Part shown: one piece after another, positions 20,331-27,321 of the stretch
Layout: every line of letters begins with the position of its first letter
How positions within the stretch are numbered: the first letter of the stretch is position 1
Source of the DNA: a virus
Length of the DNA: 48,117 nucleotides
Virus record (IMG/VR): IMGVR_UViG_3300020202_000019
Span: 1-48,117 of that record
Direction: 5' to 3' (one strand)
Translations under genes and position numbers: made by a program
The notes under the pieces: model-generated
What the model was told of the DNA's origin: nothing
Database searches by the model: none
The model's input: only the letters and a program-made list of their open reading frames with translations

Positions 20331-22810
20331 GTCGCATTCTCTGGTTTGAGCCGGCATCTGGTGTTTCTGAAAATGTTAAATTTGTTTTAACTCCTTTACT
20401 TAAAACTGTTGGTCTAGGTCTTGGAAATATCATTTTTGCAAAAGTTGGAAGTAGAATTCAAGATATTCAAAAATATATTCACATCACAAAACCTAAGATG
20501 ATTGTTATAAATTGTGAAGATACTCTCAGACTCTTTCATCACTTTGGTACACTCGATCAATGTCGTGGGGGGATTTATAATGTATTTGGAATCACTGCAA
20601 TCTGTATCAATGATCTTAGGCACATACATACTGTCAAGCACGGTCGTTGGCTTTTGGTGCATGACTTTTCTAAGATGGCGAGATGGCTTACAGGAAAACA
20701 ACGAACGCTTCCTCAATTTAATATACGTGTCTGTCGCACTCTTCATGATATCATTGATGCTTGTGAATATCTTTCTAATTGCTTACTTTTTAGTACAGAT
20801 ATTGAAACTGCTGGTGGCATTATTCGTTGCATCGGATATTATGGATTAAATAAAAATGGAACTTCAAAAGGATTTGTCATTCCATTTCACAATGCTTTCA
20901 AATCTGGCAAATGTCATTGGTCTGAAGAAGACGAGATTTTTGTATGGGATAAAGTGCGAAAATTGCATGAAAGTCCACCTGTTAAAATTCTTCAAAACGG
21001 AGCTTATGATCAAGCATGGATGCTCAAATACAGATGTCCTATTACGAACAACATATTGGACCCAATGCATTTGTGGCACACCATATATTGTGAACTCCCA
21101 AAGAAAATTAACTTCATCGCAAGTGTGGTACTTGACCATTATAGATTTTGGAAGGATGAAGGTAAAGGAACTGCTGAAGAAAAAAAGAAATCCGAACCTC
21201 GTTTTAAAACGGAGGAGAGTCAGGAAAGATATTGGAGATATTGCGGCCTGGATAATTATTATACTTTATGGAGTGGGTTTTATCTTTCTCAACTAATAGT
21301 AAAAGAGCAAATGTCATGGGCATTATATAATTTTATTGACGAAATGCTTTTACAATTTGGTCCTGCCCAAGAAGGGAGTATGAAAGGATTTAAATTAGAT
21401 GTCAGAAGAGTCGAAATACTTCATGAAGAACTCTACCAGAAAGCATCTAAAAGATTGGCAGAGATTAGAATTATTGCAGACCATGCTGATTTCAATCCTT
21501 CTTCCGCAAAACAATACGCAAGTCTCCTATACGATGTCCTCAAAGCAAAACCAATGCAAGTTAAAGGAAAAACAAAAGAAACGGCAAAAGCAAATGATGG
21601 AAAAAGTACAGATGAAAAAATCTTGAAGCACATTGCAAGACAACATCCTATTCTTAAATATGTAATTGAGAAGGTTTTCGATTATAAGAAACCACTTAAT
21701 AATATTTCAAAATATTGCATCACTAAAGATGGTAAGAAACTTGGGGCAAAAGAAAATGAAAGCCGGTTCTTATATCAACTTAACGCAGGAGGGACAGAAA
21801 CAACTAGATTTAGCGGCAATAATCACCAATTTTGGTGTGGCACAAATCCGCAAAATGTGCCAATGCGAATTAGGCATATGCTCTCATGTGCTGACACAGG
21901 CTATATTATTTTCGAACCTGATTATAAACAATCAGACGCCAAATTTGTCGCATATGAATCGGAAGATCCCAATTATATTGAAGTTATGGAGCGAAAAGAT
22001 TTTGATACTCACGCCTACCATTGTGCTCATTTCTTCAAGCAACACACCTATGCAGAAATTATCGCAGGGATTATGGCAGGGAATGAATATTTCTCTGGAG
22101 AACCAACTGGAATACGTTATATCACAAAACGTATTGTCCACGGTGGGAATTATGACATGGCAGGATGGACGCTCTACATAACAATGGGTCATGCTGCTGC
22201 TGTTGCTTGTGCAAATGCACTTGGGCATAAAGATGCATTTTTCTGGACAGATAAGCAATTTGCTCAATTCTTACAGGGAATTCTTAATAGTCTTTGGAAA
22301 CTATATCCACGTGTTCCTGAATGGAAGAAAGAAGAAATTGAGCGTGCATTGAAGAATAATAACAAGGTTACTAATTGTTTCGGCAGAACTCGTTTGATGA
22401 TTGGAGATTTAAAAAATGATAAAGCTCTCCAAAGAGAACTTATTGCGTTTCTCGGTCAATCTGCTACGGGAGGTAATATTAATCGTGCTTTGCGTCGTAT
22501 TCACTATGGTCCTGAACGTCATGATCTTGGAATTCACTTTGCGACACAAACTCACGACAGTATGAAGTTCTTTCTACCAGTAAAGAATTTTCATGAATGT
22601 GCAAAATTCATCTTGACTATTATGGAAGAACCTGTTACGGTCAAAGGCAGGTCTATGTTTGTTCAAGCAGACGCGAAAATAGGATTTTCATGGGGTCGCG
22701 GACTTGTGAAATATAAAAATAGTCTTACTCTTGAAGAATTGATGGATCATGAATTAAATTTACAGAGTGAATGGCGTGTGAAGAAAAGGAGAGCGCTTGA
22801 AAATGTCTGA
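20327..22810 (+). CDS. Family A DNA polymerase with 3'-5' exonuclease
   Basis: Replicative polymerase, 827 residues. Exonuclease motifs: Exo I D158/E160 (TDIETAGG), Exo II N224...D228 (NGAYD), Exo III Y305...D309 (YCGLD). Polymerase motif A is DYKQSDAK with catalytic Asp532. Motif B runs from Arg597 through Lys601 to YD at 609 (RYITKRIVHGGNYD). Motif C is THDS with Asp744. Three positions differ from the Pol I consensus: motif A Glu to Asp (steric gate), motif B Phe to His (the ribose-selectivity position), and motif C HDE to HDS. The first 130 residues are not typical of Pol A and loosely resemble a uracil-DNA-glycosylase-like fold (KPKMIVINCED, then LLVHDFSKMARWL). That resemblance is weak. 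No 5'-3' exonuclease domain is present. Confidence 0.92.
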   Translation: MSRILWFEPASGVSENVKFVLTPLLKTVGLGLGNIIFAKVGSRIQDIQKYIHITKPKMIVINCEDTLRLFHHFGTLDQCRGGIYNVFGITAICINDLRHIHTVKHGRWLLVHDFSKMARWLTGKQRTLPQFNIRVCRTLHDIIDACEYLSNCLLFSTDIETAGGIIRCIGYYGLNKNGTSKGFVIPFHNAFKSGKCHWSEEDEIFVWDKVRKLHESPPVKILQNGAYDQAWMLKYRCPITNNILDPMHLWHTIYCELPKKINFIASVVLDHYRFWKDEGKGTAEEKKKSEPRFKTEESQERYWRYCGLDNYYTLWSGFYLSQLIVKEQMSWALYNFIDEMLLQFGPAQEGSMKGFKLDVRRVEILHEELYQKASKRLAEIRIIADHADFNPSSAKQYASLLYDVLKAKPMQVKGKTKETAKANDGKSTDEKILKHIARQHPILKYVIEKVFDYKKPLNNISKYCITKDGKKLGAKENESRFLYQLNAGGTETTRFSGNNHQFWCGTNPQNVPMRIRHMLSCADTGYIIFEPDYKQSDAKFVAYESEDPNYIEVMERKDFDTHAYHCAHFFKQHTYAEIIAGIMAGNEYFSGEPTGIRYITKRIVHGGNYDMAGWTLYITMGHAAAVACANALGHKDAFFWTDKQFAQFLQGILNSLWKLYPRVPEWKKEEIERALKNNNKVTNCFGRTRLMIGDLKNDKALQRELIAFLGQSATGGNINRALRRIHYGPERHDLGIHFATQTHDSMKFFLPVKNFHECAKFILTIMEEPVTVKGRSMFVQADAKIGFSWGRGLVKYKNSLTLEELMDHELNLQSEWRVKKRRALENV

Positions 22811-22961
22811 TGCAAATGGATTGAAATTTGATAAAGATGAAAAAGAAGAAATGCTCAAAGCACTTGCAGAGAATTTTAAAAAATACACAGCAGGAAGTCC
22901 TGAATTTTATAAAGGAATTAAATTGATTTTAAAGATCAAAGAATATAATCCGCCTGTATAG
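22803..22961 (+). CDS. Hypothetical protein (52 aa)
   Basis: The ATG at 22803 overlaps the polymerase end by 8 bases. The product is a helical, Lys/Glu-rich small protein ending in NPPV. No family recognised. Confidence 0.55.
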   Translation: MSDANGLKFDKDEKEEMLKALAENFKKYTAGSPEFYKGIKLILKIKEYNPPV

Positions 22962-22963
22962 AA

Positions 22964-23149
22964 ATGCCTCTTGTTGATATTACTAAGGAAGATTATGAAA
23001 TCTTCCAACGATGGTGGCGAGAGATATATCAAATGGATTGTCATGAATGGGAAGATATAGCATTGGTTAAAAAATTAAATATAGCTTTCCAGCCACAGCA
23101 CCTAGGGTCAGCAACGTCTGACAAACCAGCTGGAAAGGACGTAAAGTAA
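22964..23149 (+). CDS. Hypothetical protein (61 aa)
   Basis: Starts 2 bases after the previous stop, without a clear ribosome binding site. Contains an acidic, Trp-rich N-terminal half (FQRWWREIY). No family recognised. Confidence 0.55.
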   Translation: MPLVDITKEDYEIFQRWWREIYQMDCHEWEDIALVKKLNIAFQPQHLGSATSDKPAGKDVK

Positions 23150-23150
23150 A

Positions 23151-23387
23151 ATGGCTCTTCCTTATTTTGGCACCTACACGCTTTCAGCAACTGGCTATGC
23201 CGCTGCTGGTGGTGCAATCAAGACGGATGTCAAAGCGATGCTTGACGTTCTGCTTGGTCTCATTCCTGAAGAGGGAGTTGCAGGAACTCCTGATTCACCA
23301 GATTTCAATCGTCTTGACGCGCATACTTCTGGTCTCATTCGCGGTGAAATTGCCAGGATGAAGACACAGATCGACGCAGCTTCGTAA
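23151..23387 (+). CDS. Hypothetical protein (78 aa), GC-richer
   Basis: An Ala/Gly-rich N-terminus (SATGYAAAGGAIK) is followed by helical segments. GC-richer codons than its neighbours hint at high expression. AAGGAC precedes the ATG by about 10 bases. No family recognised. Confidence 0.6.
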   Translation: MALPYFGTYTLSATGYAAAGGAIKTDVKAMLDVLLGLIPEEGVAGTPDSPDFNRLDAHTSGLIRGEIARMKTQIDAAS

Positions 23388-23420
23388 AGTCGTCGGCCGG
23401 GGCAAAAAGGAGAAGGTGTT

Positions 23421-24011
23421 ATGACAACAAATGAATCTCAAAGTACCACAGCTGTTGTAACACCAACTCCCGAAATTCAAGAAGAAAAGAAGAAAAAGAA
23501 GTATACTTTCCTATGTCATACATTAGGTCATCCAACTAGATCAATTGATGCTGATAGTGTAGTTGAAGCTCAAGAACAATATAGATCTGATCTTGGACTT
23601 CCTATGGATACTCATGTTTTGTGGACAAGACAAGATCATCTTGAGAAATCATCTCCAACAAAAACAATAACACATCAAGAAGTAAAAGATCTATCTACAG
23701 GGATTAAATTTGATGGAGATAAACTTCCTTGGCATCTTCTTGATCCATATAGTATGGAATGCATTGTTAAAGTTTTGCAGTCTGGAGCAAAGAAATATTC
23801 TGATCGTAATTGGGAAAAAGGAGTGAAATGGAGTAAAGTATTTCGAGCTTGCATTGGTCATCTTTTTGATTGGTGGATGCATCGTGGGAATGATCCTGAA
23901 ACGGGGTATTCTCATCTTTGGCACGCAGGATGTTGTATTATGTTCCTCATTCACTATGAACGATATCAGAAATCATTTGATGATCGACCGAAATATAAAG
24001 ATGGTGAGTAA
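23421..24011 (+). CDS. dATP/dGTP diphosphohydrolase-like protein (dGTP_diPhyd_N/DUF5664)
   Basis: 196 residues with two parts. Residues 25-75 form a small Lys-rich domain. Residues about 94-180 match the all-alpha nucleotide hydrolase domain: KFDGDKLPWHLLDP, SGAKKY, the helix with HLFDWW (147-152), GNDPETG, and HLWHAGCCIMFLIHYE. This family is related to MazG-type enzymes and is found in phages, where it hydrolyses dATP or dGTP to shift the nucleotide pool. It lies between the DNA polymerase and a replication ATPase. No PurZ-like adenylosuccinate synthetase is visible, so diaminopurine DNA is not supported. Confidence 0.75.
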   Translation: MTTNESQSTTAVVTPTPEIQEEKKKKKYTFLCHTLGHPTRSIDADSVVEAQEQYRSDLGLPMDTHVLWTRQDHLEKSSPTKTITHQEVKDLSTGIKFDGDKLPWHLLDPYSMECIVKVLQSGAKKYSDRNWEKGVKWSKVFRACIGHLFDWWMHRGNDPETGYSHLWHAGCCIMFLIHYERYQKSFDDRPKYKDGE

Positions 24012-24025
24012 CACGTTTATTTTCT

Positions 24026-25363
24026 ATGAAACTTCAGAATGAATTCCTCAACATTTATCTTGAATATGTTGAGGAAACTGAGAGTCCTAGACTATTTCAT
24101 ATTTGGTCTGCTCTTTCTGGTGTTGCTAGTTGCTTGGGTAGAAGGATACATCTACCTTTCGGTGATGACGTTATATTTCCCAATCTTTATACTTTACTTG
24201 TTGGGCCACCTGCGGTTAAAAAATCTTCAGCAATGGGGAGAGTTAAATCACTTCTCAAAAGTTCTACTAGCATTCGTTTTTCCCCTGATGATACTGCTGG
24301 CAAGCATCAAGGTCTTTTAGTTGCTATGATCGGAAATAGAGATAAAGAGGCAGAAGAACTTTTTGAAGAAATTGAAAGAATAAATGCTACCACTGGAGCA
24401 TCATTAAATGGATCAGATGTGCTCAATAAAATCACATCATTCGATCTTTCTCCAAAAGATGCAGAAGTTATGTGTGTTATGGCTGATGAATTTACTTCTT
24501 TCATTGGTACTAATAATACTGAAATGCTTACATTCCTTACAAGAATGTGGCAAGGTGGAGATTATAAATATTCACTTACAAGCAAAGAACTTATCCTTAA
24601 AGAACCTTTACTTAATATTATTGGATGCACAACGCCTACTGCGTTGGCAAAGGCATTACCTGTGGAAGCTGTAGGTCAAGGATTTATGAGTCGTGTAATT
24701 ATGGTATATTCATATACGAAATATAAAAGAATTCCACGTCCTGCTGTTACAAATACAGAACTTAAGAAAACAATTGGAGATCTTTATCGCATTCTTTATG
24801 AAACTTGGGAAGGTGAATTTGCTTTAACTGATGATGCTTGGGAATTATATGATGAACATCTTTACGATAAACAGCTTAAATTTAATGACCCTAGATTTCT
24901 ACATTATAAAGATCGTAGACACATACATCTTCTTAAACTTTCCTGTCTTCTCGCCGCGTCGAAATTGTCTAAAAAAGTTGAAGTCCAGGATCTTAAAGAA
25001 GCGGATTTCATTCTGGAGATTACTGAAAGCGGTATGCCCGAGGCTTTAGGTGAATATGGCCTAAGTCCTCTTGCACATGCGAAACAAAGACTTCTTGATC
25101 TTATTAAATCTTCCAAAATGCCAATTTCAAAAGATGCTCTTTATGCCTTTATGCATCGTGACATGACAGCATCAAATTTTCAAATTTCTCTTGCTGAATT
25201 GACCAACTCTGGAGCAATTCGTGAGGTACACACAAACCAGGGGCCAGCGTATATGGAGAATATGGCGAAGAAAATTAAAGAAGATGATTTACTCCGTGCA
25301 TTTTTGAGTGTTGGGAGTAGAGATAAAGTAGAAGAAGGAGGAAATGATAACGATGTCCATTAA
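24026..25363 (+). CDS. DUF3987-like replication ATPase/helicase
   Basis: 445 residues. P-loop at 60-67, GPPAVKKSS, preceded by FPNLYTLLV. An acidic Walker B-type stretch, VMADEF, lies at 151-156. The family signature follows as GCTTPTAL and GQGFMSRVIMVY at 200-228. The C-terminal part (from about 340) is winged-helix-like (SKDALYAFMHRDM, TNSGAIREV). DUF3987 proteins occur in phage replication modules, often as helicases or primase partners. The KK in the P-loop matches that in the Sak4-like protein. Confidence 0.75.
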   Translation: MKLQNEFLNIYLEYVEETESPRLFHIWSALSGVASCLGRRIHLPFGDDVIFPNLYTLLVGPPAVKKSSAMGRVKSLLKSSTSIRFSPDDTAGKHQGLLVAMIGNRDKEAEELFEEIERINATTGASLNGSDVLNKITSFDLSPKDAEVMCVMADEFTSFIGTNNTEMLTFLTRMWQGGDYKYSLTSKELILKEPLLNIIGCTTPTALAKALPVEAVGQGFMSRVIMVYSYTKYKRIPRPAVTNTELKKTIGDLYRILYETWEGEFALTDDAWELYDEHLYDKQLKFNDPRFLHYKDRRHIHLLKLSCLLAASKLSKKVEVQDLKEADFILEITESGMPEALGEYGLSPLAHAKQRLLDLIKSSKMPISKDALYAFMHRDMTASNFQISLAELTNSGAIREVHTNQGPAYMENMAKKIKEDDLLRAFLSVGSRDKVEEGGNDNDVH

Positions 25364-25517
25364 TTTGTTTGAAATGAAAAATAAAGAACTTATAGAATAT
25401 GCACGTCGAATTCGTAAAGGAGAAGAATTTTCAAAATTAAATACACTTGTTACTGTACTTTGTATCAGACTTGAAGAAGCAGATTTGAGATATGAAAAAT
25501 TAAGAGAACAAGGATGA
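25353..25517 (+). CDS. Hypothetical protein (54 aa)
   Basis: The ATG at 25353 has AGGAGG about 10 bases upstream, inside the preceding gene. A charged, helical small protein. Its TGA overlaps the next ATG (ATGA). Confidence 0.6.
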   Translation: MSINLFEMKNKELIEYARRIRKGEEFSKLNTLVTVLCIRLEEADLRYEKLREQG

Positions 25518-26455
25518 AAATTCTTTTCTTTCTTTATTTGAAGGATATGAATGAAGCAAAATTTTTCATTCAACATACTCTTCCATCATTATTTTTTGAG
25601 GGAAATCGCCCTTGGGCAGCACATGATGTGAAGGAAAGTAAATTTCTTATTTTCACTACAAAATTTATCAATGATTATCTTGCAACAGAAAGAGATGTTA
25701 TTGAACTTTCAAAACAAACTCGTGTTATTCTTGAAAATACACAAAATTATGTTGAAGAAAACAAACCTGATTGGTTCTTCGAAACTGCATATTTCAAACT
25801 TGCAACTGTTGCATATGCTGAATGGATTGCAGATGAATGGTGTTGTCCACTGAAAAGGAATGTTATCTATAGAGAAAATAGTTGGAATTTTGTTCTTGAT
25901 TATATGAGAGGAAATGCAATTAATGCACTTATCAGTCAACCAATACGAATGCGCACACATTCAGGACTTTTTAATGTAAATGAAAATGCCCATGCATTTG
26001 CGGATAGTGCATATTTTAATATTAAACATGCTAAAGGAACAATCTATCATCGTATTATTGGATGTGGGGTTTTGCAAACTTCATTCTATAAATGGCCTGT
26101 TGCATTCAAAATGAAACTTCCAATCATTCCTGTTCTTCATAGAATTGATAAAGATTTTATGCAACTTTATTTTAAGAAAGATGATTGGCTTAAACATCTT
26201 GAATATGAAGAATTTGGATGGATTGAAATTGATGAAAATATGAAAAATTATGGATATTCATATGATGATCCTGTATGGCAAATTCAAGAGTGGGCCGCAA
26301 ACGGATTTAATTGTTTACCGATCAATAGACTAATTGCGAAAACCAGTATTCCTATTCTCTGGAATCCAATTAAATCAGATGCACAGAAAGCAGCTTTTAA
26401 TTCTGCACAATTGAAAGCTGCTAAACTTATCTATGATGCACTTGATGTTGAATAA
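25514..26455 (+). CDS. Putative glycosyltransferase-like protein (313 aa)
   Basis: The N-terminus has alternating strands and helices (KILFFLYLKD), and there is a C-terminal half with AFADSAYFNIK and IIGCGVLQTSF. Length, order of segments and the aromatic-rich context resemble the protein at 10761, suggesting a diverged pair, although a clear metal-binding DXD is not seen here. The assignment is tentative. It starts in an ATGA overlap and precedes the last rightward gene. Confidence 0.35.
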   Translation: MKILFFLYLKDMNEAKFFIQHTLPSLFFEGNRPWAAHDVKESKFLIFTTKFINDYLATERDVIELSKQTRVILENTQNYVEENKPDWFFETAYFKLATVAYAEWIADEWCCPLKRNVIYRENSWNFVLDYMRGNAINALISQPIRMRTHSGLFNVNENAHAFADSAYFNIKHAKGTIYHRIIGCGVLQTSFYKWPVAFKMKLPIIPVLHRIDKDFMQLYFKKDDWLKHLEYEEFGWIEIDENMKNYGYSYDDPVWQIQEWAANGFNCLPINRLIAKTSIPILWNPIKSDAQKAAFNSAQLKAAKLIYDALDVE

Positions 26456-26798
26456 TTCACCGCAATATCAAGTTATTTGTCTTGTATGTGATGATGAAGT
26501 TGGCTGGTTTGAGTTTGCAGAAAATCATGGGCATGGAGTTATTGATAATTTTTATTGTCATAAATGTCTTTTTATGATGTATGAATTACATACTTATCTT
26601 GGACTTTCTATAGAAGATGCGCAGAAATGGTATCCTTATTTTACTTGCAGAGAATATTTAGGAAGTAATAATAGAAAATATGATAAAGCTATCATTCAAG
26701 AATTTATCGACAAAACTCCTGAACTTTCAAATTATGCGAAACAATCTGGCGAGCCAAATCTTGAGAGAGCTTTGGATCATTTTCTCTCTCAACAGTAA
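26445..26798 (+). CDS. Zinc-ribbon-like protein (about 117 aa), last rightward gene
   Basis: Two CXXC pairs, ICLVCDD and YCHKCLF about 30 residues apart, suggest a zinc ribbon. The remainder is helical. In-frame ATGs at 26433, 26436 and 26445 all lie within the end of the preceding gene, so the start is uncertain. The last 95 bases overlap the o-spanin gene on the opposite strand, and no terminator separates the convergent units. Confidence 0.6.
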   Translation: MLNNSPQYQVICLVCDDEVGWFEFAENHGHGVIDNFYCHKCLFMMYELHTYLGLSIEDAQKWYPYFTCREYLGSNNRKYDKAIIQEFIDKTPELSNYAKQSGEPNLERALDHFLSQQ

Positions 26799-26895
26799 TT
26801 TTCTTAACCCAACTACACCCATCACTTCTTATCGTTGTACAATTGCTGATCAAGCTCAGCATTAGACATGCGAGCGACACTTTCATCAATTTCAT
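26704..26895 (-). CDS. o-spanin (Rz1-like outer-membrane lipoprotein)
   Basis: A 63-residue product with a basic start, a hydrophobic signal (LACLMLSLIS) and Cys19 in LISNC, a slightly unusual lipobox because Asn precedes the Cys. The mature part carries the pattern C-S-W-V...ARQIVSHN...FC, well known from small phage lysis proteins next to holins. It would be lipidated and cross the periplasm with the i-spanin to fuse membranes. The ATG at 26895 is chosen because GGAGAG lies just upstream; a longer in-frame form exists. It starts inside the i-spanin gene in another frame, as in Rz/Rz1. Its 3' end is antisense to the last rightward gene. Confidence 0.72.
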   Translation of the reverse strand: MKLMKVSLACLMLSLISNCTTIRSDGCSWVKKITVERENDPKLSQDLARQIVSHNLKVQEFCR

Positions 26896-27028
26896 TTGCT
26901 CTCTCCGCAATATCAATTGCGTGATCAAGTGATTTAATTTCTGCTTGTTGTTTTCCGCTCTTACGGGCTAGCCAATAGACCAGCCCGATAAGAGCAAGAA
27001 TTACAACAAGTGAAATAAACCAAATCAC
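26822..27028 (-). CDS. i-spanin (Rz-like inner-membrane protein)
   Basis: 68 residues: an N-terminal membrane helix (LVVILALIGLVYWLA) followed by a charged helix likely to form a coiled coil. A GTG start at 27028 overlaps the holin stop (GTGA). Position between holin and an embedded lipoprotein gene gives the assignment, since Rz proteins share little sequence. The length is short for Rz, so the partner interaction is inferred. Confidence 0.65.
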   Translation of the reverse strand: MIWFISLVVILALIGLVYWLARKSGKQQAEIKSLDHAIDIAERANEIDESVARMSNAELDQQLYNDKK

Positions 27029-27219
27029 GGATTTTTCGGTGCATTCTTATGGCGGAAATACGACCACACAAGTCCGCCAAGCATCAGAATTGCACCAATT
27101 GCTGGTTCAAGTTGCGAACTTTCAATAACTCCTTTTGTTACCAATACACCACCAACAGATTGCAAAATTGCACGAGCAACAGTTCCAACAAGAGCAGCAT
27201 AGTTAGTTTCTGGGGTCAT
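27025..27219 (-). CDS. Holin (small membrane protein)
   Basis: 64 residues with two hydrophobic stretches, AALVGTVARAILQSVGGVLV and IGAILMLGGLVWSYF, and a basic C-terminus (RHKNAPKNP), the usual layout of a small class II-type holin. GAGAGG precedes the ATG at 27219. First gene of the lysis cassette, separated from the upstream large virion gene by a hairpin at 27243-27270. Confidence 0.72.
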   Translation of the reverse strand: MTPETNYAALVGTVARAILQSVGGVLVTKGVIESSQLEPAIGAILMLGGLVWSYFRHKNAPKNP

Positions 27220-27228
27220 GAGTTTTCC

Positions 27229-27270
27229 TCTCTAATGAAAAGGACGGGAGAAGATTTCTCCTCTCCCGTC
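27229..27270 (-). terminator. Intrinsic terminator or attenuator before lysis cassette
   Basis: GACGGGAGA (27243-27251) pairs with TCTCCCGTC (27262-27270). Read leftward the loop is GGAGAAATCT, identical to the loop of the terminator at 3913-3938, and the stem is followed by CTTTTCATTAG. Lysis genes lie just downstream, so partial read-through could delay their expression. Confidence 0.65.
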
Positions 27271-27321
27271 AAGTCAGCCGAAACCACAAGGGTTCCCAGC
27301 CACAGCAAAGAGAAATACTTC

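Noticed and set aside
20514-21296. Alternative-frame open frames inside the DNA polymerase gene
   Set aside because: Shadows of a well-supported gene; they lack motifs and start signals.
22923-22949. TTGATT ... TATAAT promoter before the 61-aa gene
   Set aside because: The spacer is only about 15 bases and the elements lie inside a small gene.
23421-24011. Z-genome (diaminopurine) pathway
   Set aside because: A dNTP hydrolase-like protein and a Pol A are present, but I see no PurZ-like synthetase or HD-domain dATPase, so the pathway is incomplete.
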